Assembly: GCA_004283105.1 (NCBI GenBank)
Contig: SHLN01000075.1
Span: 1 to 10,839 of the forward strand
Length of the DNA: 10,839 bases
Direction: 5' to 3'
Source: Acidimicrobiia bacterium
Lineage (GTDB): Bacteria > Actinomycetota > Acidimicrobiia > Spongiisociales > SHLN01
The stretch's first letter is position 1. Every line of letters begins with the position of its first letter. The translations under genes and the position numbers were made by a program. Under the pieces are notes generated by a model that was not told the origin of the DNA, searched no databases, and saw only the letters and a list, made by a program, of their open reading frames with translations. Positions 5,468 to 10,839 of the stretch are shown piece after piece.

Positions 5468-6478
5468 GTGAGCGGCCAACGGCGCGGCTTCGTCTGCGGA
5501 GGTTCCTGGGCGCTCGACCGAATCAAGCTCATCGATCACTGGCCAGTTGAGGAGACGCTGGCGCGAATCACCGGTACCGATCAGCAGGGCGGAGGATCCG
5601 CGCACAACTTCGGCGTCGACATGCGCAAGCTCGACCCGACCATGCCGGTCGACGCAATCGGCGTGCTCGGCACCGACTCCGACGGCGACTTCCTCTTCGA
5701 CCGCGCCGCCGACGTCGGGATCGACACCACCCAGCTGCATCGCACCGGCGAAGCAGCCACGTCCTACACCGACGTCATGACCGTGGCCGACACCGGCAAG
5801 CGCACGTTCTTCTACCATTCCGGATCCGGCGATCTGCTGACGCCCGAGCACTTCGACTTCACCTCCAGCACCCGCCGCATCCTGCACTTGGGGCTGCTCG
5901 GGATCCATCAGCGAATGGACGCCCCCTGGGCCGGCGACGCCAACGGCTGGGTCACGGTGCTGAAGCGCGCGCAGGCGGCGGGGCTCGACACCAATCTCGA
6001 ACTCGTGTCGATCGAGAGCAACCGGGTTCGCGAAGTCTGTCTGCCCTGTCTGGCCCATGTCGACACGTTGATCGTCAATGACCACGAGATCGGCAGCGTC
6101 GCATCGATTCCGACCGTCGTCGACGGCCGAGCCGACCCGGACCGATGCCGGGAGGCGGCCCTCGCGGTGCTGAGCGAAGGAGCGATGCGACTGGTTGCCG
6201 TCCACTTCCCCGAAGGCGCGATCTGTGCAACGCGAGACGGCGAGGTATTCGAGAGCTCGTCGGTGGCCGTACCGGTCGACGAGATCGGTAGCACCGTCGG
6301 CGCCGGCGACGCCTTTGCCGCGGGGATGCTCTACGCCCTGCACGAGGACTGGCCCATCCGCAATGCCATGGAACTTGCCCACGCAACGGCGGCCATCAGT
6401 CTCCGGTCGCGGACGACCGTCGGGTCGGTCGAAGATGTCGACTCCTGTCTCGATATGGCGGGATTCACCCGCCCGTAG
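5468..6478 (+). CDS. PfkB-family carbohydrate kinase
   Basis: A 336-residue ribokinase/PfkB-type kinase. The N-terminal substrate-side motif QQGGGSAHNFGVDM (39-52) matches the first PfkB signature. The C-terminal ATP and anion-hole motif is STVGAGDAFAAGM, with catalytic Asp281. VDTLIVNDHEIG carries the conserved N-(D/H)-E magnesium-site segment. The family transfers the ATP gamma-phosphate to a hydroxymethyl group of a sugar or related polyol. Its place between an aldolase-like gene and the frcBCA genes points to phosphorylation of the imported sugar before cleavage. GTG 5468 is the only start in this frame that gives a normal N-terminus after the aldolase stop; a clear Shine-Dalgarno is missing. 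Candidate specificities include fructose-like ketoses, 5-dehydro-2-deoxygluconate (IolC-like) and other polyol derivatives. The family is certain, the substrate open. Confidence 0.88.
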   Translation: MSGQRRGFVCGGSWALDRIKLIDHWPVEETLARITGTDQQGGGSAHNFGVDMRKLDPTMPVDAIGVLGTDSDGDFLFDRAADVGIDTTQLHRTGEAATSYTDVMTVADTGKRTFFYHSGSGDLLTPEHFDFTSSTRRILHLGLLGIHQRMDAPWAGDANGWVTVLKRAQAAGLDTNLELVSIESNRVREVCLPCLAHVDTLIVNDHEIGSVASIPTVVDGRADPDRCREAALAVLSEGAMRLVAVHFPEGAICATRDGEVFESSSVAVPVDEIGSTVGAGDAFAAGMLYALHEDWPIRNAMELAHATAAISLRSRTTVGSVEDVDSCLDMAGFTRP

Positions 6479-6507
6479 GCAGGATCGAGGGATATCCAAG
6501 GCCTTTG

Positions 6508-6557
6508 CCAGTTGACCCGCCGTAGCCAGCGCAACTGGTGTAGCTTCGTTGGTCAAC
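6508..6557 (+). promoter_or_regulatory. Candidate frcB promoter with nested inverted repeats (operator)
   Basis: TTGACC (6512-6517) is the best -35 in the gap. TGGTGT (6536-6541, 18-nt spacing) and TAGCTT (6541-6546, 23-nt spacing) are weak -10 candidates. Two overlapping inverted repeats cover this stretch: CCAGTTG (6508-6514) with CAACTGG (6532-6538), and GTTGACC (6511-6517) with GGTCAAC (6551-6557). A sugar-responsive repressor bound here would block the promoter. The regulator is not in the window. Confidence 0.4.
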
Positions 6558-6575
6558 AAACGCAATGTGATCCTC

Positions 6576-6582
6576 AGGAGGG
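6576..6582 (+). promoter_or_regulatory. Strong Shine-Dalgarno of frcB
   Basis: AGGAGGG lies 10 nt before the ATG at 6593. It is the strongest ribosome-binding site in the window, in keeping with the need for abundant binding protein. Confidence 0.7.
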
Positions 6583-6592
6583 ACCAACCACA

Positions 6593-7735
6593 ATGTTTAA
6601 GCGCCTAGCGAGTCTTCGCTTGCTGGCTGTATTGGCGGCAATCTTGCTGACCATGGCAGCCTGCGGCTCGGACGACGACACAACCGACACGAGTGGAGAC
6701 ACAGGAAGTGATTCCAGCGATTCCGGTGACTCGGGCGGCGACACCGTCGCCGTGTCGTTGATCACCAAGGACAGCACCAACGCCTTCTTCGTGGCCATGC
6801 AGGAAGGCGCCAAAGATAAGGCCGCCGAACTGGGAGTCGACCTGACGGTCGGATCCGGACAGGCCGAAGGTGACGACCAGGGTCAGATCGACCTGATCGA
6901 GAACGCCATCGCCGCAGGCCAGGACGGCATCCTGATCACCCCGATGTCGGTCAACGTCAACAACGCGATCCAGCAGGCCCGGGACGCGGGGCTGTACGTG
7001 ATCGCGCTTGATACCCCCACCGATCCACCGGACGTGGTCGACATCACGTTCGCCACCGACAACTGCCTGGCCGGCGAGGCCATCGGCCAGTGGGCGGCCG
7101 GCAAGCTTGACGGCGAGAAGGCAGTCATCGCCCGCCTGATCATCTTCGACGACCGCACCGTTTCGGTCGACTACTGCCGTGACAACGGCTTCCTCAGGGG
7201 CATGGGAATCGACATTGGCGACCTGACCGTGATCGGCGACGAGCCCGAGTCCGGCAACTACGCGACCGGAGCCGGCGGAGAGTACGAGATCGCCTGCGTC
7301 GAGGCCACCGGGGCCAACGAAGAGGGGGGCCGTACCGGCATGGAGACCTGCCTGGCGAAGAACCCCGACATCAACGTGGTCTACACGATCAACGAGCCGA
7401 CCGCCTTCGGTGCCATCGCCGCCCTCGAGGCGGCAGGCAAGACCGTCGGTGACGACGTCTTCGTGGTATCGGTCGACGGCGGCCTGGCCGGGGTCCAGAG
7501 GGTGCAGGATGGCGGCATCCAAGCCACCTCCCAGCAGTACCCGCTACGGATGGCCAGCCTCGGGCTGGAAGCGATCAAGGAAATCGCCGAGGGTGGCGCT
7601 CCGCCGGAGAACACGTCGGCCGACGGCACCTTCTTCGACACTGGAGTCGCCCTGTGCACCGACGACCCAATGGACGCCGTCACCGTCGCCTCGCAGGAAA
7701 CATCGCAGTACTGCATCGACAACGCCTGGGGCTGA
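6593..7735 (+). CDS. frcB: Fructose-type (FrcB-like) sugar-binding lipoprotein of an ABC importer
   Basis: A 380-residue extracytoplasmic solute-binding protein of the RbsB/Peripla_BP_4 class. Residues 1-24 are a lipoprotein signal peptide ending in MAAC; Cys24 is the predicted lipidation site. A low-complexity Asp/Ser/Thr/Gly linker (25-48) follows, then the two-lobe binding domain from about 50. Blocks matching S. meliloti FrcB as I remember it include the TFATDN segment, NEEGGRTGMETCL, NPDINVVYTINEPTAFGA, VVSVDGGLAGVQ, ATSQQYPLRMASLGLEAI and FFDTGVALCTDDP, as well as the C-terminal WG. Extra cysteines (e.g. in DNCLAGEAIG, DYCRDNGF and QYCIDNAWG) may form disulfides. FrcB in S. meliloti serves fructose, mannose and ribose uptake; here the substrate is inferred. 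It is the first gene of the transporter set and is separated from the permease by a strong hairpin. Confidence 0.9.
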   Translation: MFKRLASLRLLAVLAAILLTMAACGSDDDTTDTSGDTGSDSSDSGDSGGDTVAVSLITKDSTNAFFVAMQEGAKDKAAELGVDLTVGSGQAEGDDQGQIDLIENAIAAGQDGILITPMSVNVNNAIQQARDAGLYVIALDTPTDPPDVVDITFATDNCLAGEAIGQWAAGKLDGEKAVIARLIIFDDRTVSVDYCRDNGFLRGMGIDIGDLTVIGDEPESGNYATGAGGEYEIACVEATGANEEGGRTGMETCLAKNPDINVVYTINEPTAFGAIAALEAAGKTVGDDVFVVSVDGGLAGVQRVQDGGIQATSQQYPLRMASLGLEAIKEIAEGGAPPENTSADGTFFDTGVALCTDDPMDAVTVASQETSQYCIDNAWG

Positions 7736-7752
7736 CCCTGCGTAATGGCTAA

Positions 7753-7782
7753 GGGGCAGCAGTCATTCGAGACTGCTGCCCC
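7753..7782 (+). ncRNA. Intercistronic hairpin between frcB and frcC (cis-acting RNA element)
   Basis: GGGGCAGCAGTC (7753-7764) pairs perfectly with GACTGCTGCCCC (7771-7782) around a 6-nt loop, 17 nt after the frcB stop. No U-tract follows, so it looks more like an mRNA-stabilising or partial-termination element than a full terminator. Such hairpins after binding-protein genes raise their level over the membrane components. Confidence 0.7.
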
Positions 7783-7847
7783 AGGCCGTCGATTTCCGGA
7801 TCTCCAGCAAATCGGGTAAACCGTTGTATCCGTAGGCAATTCAATCG

Positions 7848-7854
7848 AAAAGGG
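7848..7854 (+). promoter_or_regulatory. Ribosome-binding site deciding the frcC GTG start
   Basis: AAAAGGG lies 5 nt before GTG 7860. It supports that codon as the start over the later in-frame ATG codons. Confidence 0.55.
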
Positions 7855-7859
7855 CCCAG

Positions 7860-8909
7860 GTGACCAGTACGACAGCGACTCCCGATCTTTCCGAAGAGTT
7901 CGCAGAGAAGTCCGGCATCATTCCGAAGATTCAGTCGACGCTGCACAAGTACCCCTACCTGAGCCCGCTCTTCGTCCTGATCGTGGCGATGATCGTCTTC
8001 ACAATGCTGAACGAACGCTTCATCCTCGCGACCAACCTGTCACTGATGACCCAGCAGACGGTGATCGTCGGCACGCTGGCCATCGCCCAGACCCTGATCA
8101 TCCTGACCGCCGGGATCGACCTCAGCATCGGGGCCATCATGGTCTTCGGTCAGATGATGATGGCCAACTTGGTGGTCACCTCCGAGGTGTCCAACGTGGC
8201 CGGGTATGGTTGGCCGGCGGCTCTCGCCATCGTCGCCGGAGTCCTGATCGCAGTAGTGGCCGGCGGGGTGAACGGCTTCCTCATCGTCCGATTCGAACTG
8301 CCGCCCTTCATCGTCACCCTCGGCACCCTGAGCATCTTCACCGCCCTGAGCTTGATCTTCTTCAAGGCCAGAACCATCCAGGGCCCGGAGATGCCCGATG
8401 CGATGACATGGATGGGGACAACCTTCAAGATCGGCCCGTTCACGGTCATGACCGGTGTGCTCGTGATGCTCGCCATGTACGGAATTTTCGCCTACATCCT
8501 CCGCAACACCGCCTGGGGCACCCACATCTACGCCGTTGGCGACGACCCAGACGCAGCTGAGCTGTCCGGGATCAATACCGGGCGGGTGCTGTTCAGCGTC
8601 TACTGCGTCGCCGGGCTGATCATCGGGATCGCGGCGTGGATCACAATCGGCCGGGTCGGGTCGGCCAGCCCGAACGTGGCCCCCAACATCAACCTCGACA
8701 GCATCACCGCAGTGGTGATCGGTGGCACCTCGCTCTTCGGTGGTCGGGGCACCATGATCGGCACCCTGCTCGGAGCCCTGATCGTGGTCGTGTTCCAGAA
8801 CGGCCTGGCCCTTGCCGGCTACGACCAGGCTCCACGAGTCCTGGCCGTCGGCGTCCTCGTCATCGCCGCCGTCGCCCTCGACCAGTGGATCAGGAAGGTG
8901 CAGGGATGA
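7860..8909 (+). CDS. frcC: Sugar ABC transporter permease, FrcC-like (BPD_transp_2 family)
   Basis: A 349-residue integral membrane protein. A hydrophilic N-terminal arm (1-30) is followed by about 8-10 hydrophobic segments, starting at PYLSPLFVLIVAMIVFTML. Family signatures are QTLIILTAGIDLSIGAIM in the first third, LPPFIVTLGTLSIF in the middle, and NTAWGTHIYAVGDDPDAAEL, the cytoplasmic loop expected to contact the ATPase. The C-terminal third has ITAVVIGGTSLFGGRGT and ends DQWIRKVQG, nearly the same as S. meliloti FrcC. It should form the homodimeric membrane channel for the sugar delivered by FrcB. The GTG start has a ribosome-binding site. The stop overlaps the frcA start (ATGA, 8906-8909), so the two are translationally coupled. 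Confidence 0.92.
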   Translation: MTSTTATPDLSEEFAEKSGIIPKIQSTLHKYPYLSPLFVLIVAMIVFTMLNERFILATNLSLMTQQTVIVGTLAIAQTLIILTAGIDLSIGAIMVFGQMMMANLVVTSEVSNVAGYGWPAALAIVAGVLIAVVAGGVNGFLIVRFELPPFIVTLGTLSIFTALSLIFFKARTIQGPEMPDAMTWMGTTFKIGPFTVMTGVLVMLAMYGIFAYILRNTAWGTHIYAVGDDPDAAELSGINTGRVLFSVYCVAGLIIGIAAWITIGRVGSASPNVAPNINLDSITAVVIGGTSLFGGRGTMIGTLLGALIVVVFQNGLALAGYDQAPRVLAVGVLVIAAVALDQWIRKVQG

Positions 8910-9718
8910 GCACGATGCCTGCAATTCTCAGCGGCCGGGGGCTCGTCAAGCGCTTCGGTAAGGTCGTCGGGCTCAATGGAGCCGACATCGATCTGTTTCC
9001 CGGCGAGGTGCTGGCCGTCATCGGCGACAACGGTGCCGGGAAATCCACGCTCATCAAATGCTTTTCTGGCGCGCACGCTCCCGATACCGGAACAATGGAG
9101 GTCGCGGGCCAGGACGTTCTTTTTCGCAGCACCCACGAGGCTCGCCTCGCAGGCATCGAGACAGTGTTCCAGACACTCGCCGTCTCCCCGGCACTCGACA
9201 TAGCCGAGAACCTCTACCTCGGACGCGAAATTCTCAAGGAAGGCTTTCTCGGCACGGCGTTTCGGATGCTCGATCGGAAACGCATGCGCGCGGAGGCGGG
9301 TCAGCATCTGCAGGATCTCGGTATCGGTACGATCCAGAACATCTCTCAGGCGGTCGAGACGCTCTCTGGTGGCCAACGTCAGGCGGTCGCAGTGGCCCGC
9401 GCGGCCGCCTTCGGCAGCAAGGTGATCATTCTCGACGAGCCGACCGCAGCCCTCGGGGTACGCGAGTCAGCCCGGGTGCTCCAGCTCATCCACGATCTCC
9501 GTGAGCGAGGAATGCCTGTCATCTTGATTTCGCACAACATGCCTCAGGTCTTCGAGGTCGCCGACCGGATTCATGTCCAGCGCCTCGGAAAGCGTGCAGC
9601 CGTCATCACGCCGTCGACGCACAACATGAACGATGCGGTCGCCATCATGACCGGTGCCCTCACCGTCGAGGAGGCCGATCAGGCGCTCGGCCCGGTGCGC
9701 ACGCCCGTGGTCTCCTGA
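8906..9718 (+). CDS. frcA: Sugar ABC transporter ATP-binding protein, FrcA-like
   Basis: A 270-residue single-domain ABC ATPase. Walker A is GDNGAGKST (40-48), the Q-loop glutamine is Gln89 in TVFQTLA, the signature is LSGGQ (153-157), Walker B is VIILDEP with Asp177-Glu178, and the switch histidine is His210 in ISHN. Most ribose-type importers use a duplicated ATPase of about 500 residues; the single-domain form matches FrcA of S. meliloti, including FGSKVIILDEPTAALGV and HNMPQVFEVADRIHVQRLG. Two copies should energise FrcC at the inner face of the membrane. ATG 8906 overlaps the frcC stop and has an AGG-rich sequence upstream; ATG 8915 is a possible alternative. The gene ends 6 nt from the stop of the convergent oxidoreductase gene. 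Confidence 0.93.
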   Translation: MSTMPAILSGRGLVKRFGKVVGLNGADIDLFPGEVLAVIGDNGAGKSTLIKCFSGAHAPDTGTMEVAGQDVLFRSTHEARLAGIETVFQTLAVSPALDIAENLYLGREILKEGFLGTAFRMLDRKRMRAEAGQHLQDLGIGTIQNISQAVETLSGGQRQAVAVARAAAFGSKVIILDEPTAALGVRESARVLQLIHDLRERGMPVILISHNMPQVFEVADRIHVQRLGKRAAVITPSTHNMNDAVAIMTGALTVEEADQALGPVRTPVVS

Positions 9719-9724
9719 GGCCAG

Positions 9725-10744
9725 TCATATGGACGGTACCGACTGAATGCAGCCGGTGTCGAGCGACTGCTGCGCCGCCAGCGCTGCGGCCAAGGACCTG
9801 ACGCCGTCTAGACCCGTGACGAGAGGGTCGACGCCGGTGTGGATCGCTGCGTCGAAGGACCGCACTGTCGTGAGGTAGAGATCGTCCCTGACCGAGATCA
9901 CCGCCGGGGTGCCGACACCGTCGTGGTAGACGGTTACGTCGCCGACCGGGTCACCCGTCATCGACTCAGAGCTGCCGATCGCACCGCCATCGCCGAGGAT
10001 CTCGAGTCCGGAGGGCAGGTGGTAATTGTCGTAGGCATCGTGGGTTTGCACGATAATGTCATCGGTCCACTCGACGACCGTCATCACCGAGTTCGGAGCG
10101 GCCGGAACATCGGGGCCGCGGCGGGCAGCGGCCATGACGCTGCGGGCCTGGCCACCAACGATCGCCCGAACTGCGGCCATGTCGTGGATGAAGACGTCGA
10201 GAATCACGCCTCCCGCCACAGGATCATCGACTCGCCACCCGCGCAGCCGATCCGGGATCCCGACCGCATGGTTCACGTGCACCGCCCGCACGCTGCCGAT
10301 CTCTCCCGAAGCGACGATTTCCTTCATGACCATATGGGTGGGAGAGGCCGGCAGGTGGTGATTCGTAGCCATTACGATCCCTGCGTTCTCACAGACCTCG
10401 ACCATCGCGAGGGCGTCGTCCAGAGAGAGCGCAAGGGGCTTCTCGGCGAGAACGTGCTTGCCGGCCTCAGCGGCGGTAATGACCTGGTCTCGGTGCTTGG
10501 CGTTGTGGGAACTGACGTACACCGCATCGACGTCGTCCCTCCCGACCGCGTCGTCGACAGAGGTCGTCCAGGCATCGACCTCATGGCGCTCGGCATACTC
10601 GGTCGCCCAACTCTCGTCGCCCGATTGGACGACTTGTATGTGACCGCCGTGGGCACGGATCGCGGGGATGATTCGGGTGGAGGCGATGTCGCTGGCTCCG
10701 ATGAGGGCCCATCGTGTTGGGCCGGGGGAATGCTGGTCGCTCAT
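9725..10744 (-). CDS. Gfo/Idh/MocA oxidoreductase, 1,5-anhydro-D-fructose reductase-like
   Basis: A 339-residue NAD(P)-dependent oxidoreductase. The N-terminal Rossmann motif is WALIGASDIAS (12-22). The family EKP motif contains Lys102 (AEKPLAL). TNHHLP follows at 128-132, and the active-site stretch GGVILDVFIHD holds Asp183 and His187. The GAS-IA start, the NHH-L motif and the VILD-HD block resemble 1,5-anhydro-D-fructose reductase of Sinorhizobium morelense, which reduces the keto group to 1,5-anhydro-D-mannitol with NADPH. Other sugar or inositol dehydrogenases of the family remain possible. The start is ATG 10744 with GAGAGGA (10752-10758) 7 nt upstream. It converges on frcA with a 6-nt gap, so it is not in the transporter operon but probably belongs to the same sugar locus. 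No terminator is visible between the two stops. Confidence 0.85.
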   Translation of the reverse strand: MSDQHSPGPTRWALIGASDIASTRIIPAIRAHGGHIQVVQSGDESWATEYAERHEVDAWTTSVDDAVGRDDVDAVYVSSHNAKHRDQVITAAEAGKHVLAEKPLALSLDDALAMVEVCENAGIVMATNHHLPASPTHMVMKEIVASGEIGSVRAVHVNHAVGIPDRLRGWRVDDPVAGGVILDVFIHDMAAVRAIVGGQARSVMAAARRGPDVPAAPNSVMTVVEWTDDIIVQTHDAYDNYHLPSGLEILGDGGAIGSSESMTGDPVGDVTVYHDGVGTPAVISVRDDLYLTTVRSFDAAIHTGVDPLVTGLDGVRSLAAALAAQQSLDTGCIQSVPSI

Positions 10745-10813
10745 CTGGTGATCCTCTCACAACCCTGAGCCCCGTGGAGAAATCCCTGGGCGGGTTCGGG
10801 GCGGGCCAAGCGC

Positions 10814-10839
10814 CTAGAGCATGTCCCACTCGTGCGGTT
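10814..10839 (-). CDS. Possible 3' end of another minus-strand gene
   Basis: Read on the minus strand from the window edge, one frame gives PHEWDML followed by a TAG stop at 10816-10814, about 70 nt before the oxidoreductase start. A gene upstream in the same direction would fit, but seven residues are too few to identify it or to exclude chance. Confidence 0.25.

Noticed and set aside
5405..6565. 386-codon minus-strand open frame over the kinase gene
   Set aside because: It lacks domain motifs and is rich in Arg, Gly and Val as expected of a GC-rich shadow frame. The plus strand has full PfkB motifs.
8040..8924. Minus-strand open frame rich in Asp, Gly and His over frcC
   Set aside because: Its composition mirrors antisense of a membrane-protein gene. 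The plus-strand permease is clear.
10769..10802. GCCCCG/CGGGGC inverted repeat upstream of the right-edge oxidoreductase gene as a terminator or operator
   Set aside because: Six-base arms separated by 22 nt in GC-rich DNA are easily due to chance, and no T-tract follows.

Overview
The window looks like chromosome of a high-GC bacterium, most likely an actinobacterium. This rests on GC-rich third positions, frequent GTG starts, a lipoprotein sugar-binding protein, and several genes that seem to be transcribed without a leader. The exact lineage is an inference. No rRNA, tRNA, CRISPR array or transposase is visible.

Left part (1-3315). The minus strand carries the first 479 codons of a dimethylglycine/sarcosine dehydrogenase-type flavoprotein that runs off the left edge. 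Divergent from it is a compact, intact vapBC toxin-antitoxin pair. About 1.1 kb of decayed DNA follows: a CopC-like gene with two frameshifts and a lost 3' end, a truncated second copy of the dehydrogenase 5' end with its upstream region (about 90% identical over 224 bp, in direct orientation), and a small exported-protein gene broken by a stop codon and a frameshift. A strong intrinsic terminator closes this section.

Middle and right part (3350-9720). This is a sugar-utilisation locus. A gene for an L-glyceraldehyde 3-phosphate reductase-type aldo/keto reductase (minus) shares a 69-bp intergenic region with a divergent plus-strand set: a TIM-barrel aldolase-like protein, a PfkB-family sugar kinase, and a complete ABC importer. 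The importer (lipoprotein binding protein, permease, ATPase) closely resembles FrcB-FrcC-FrcA of Sinorhizobium meliloti. A convergent gene at the right edge encodes a Gfo/Idh/MocA oxidoreductase resembling 1,5-anhydro-D-fructose reductase. A few codons of another minus-strand gene may enter at the far right.

How the genes may work together (inference): FrcBCA imports a fructose-, mannose- or ribose-like monosaccharide, or a related polyol. The kinase phosphorylates it and the aldolase cleaves the product to C3 units. The two reductases handle aldehyde or keto-sugar intermediates. The combination suggests a dedicated pathway whose substrate cannot be read from the sequence. Regulatory structure includes inverted repeats before frcB, a strong hairpin between frcB and frcC, and a recurring TAnnnT-N6-ATG arrangement that points to leaderless transcripts.
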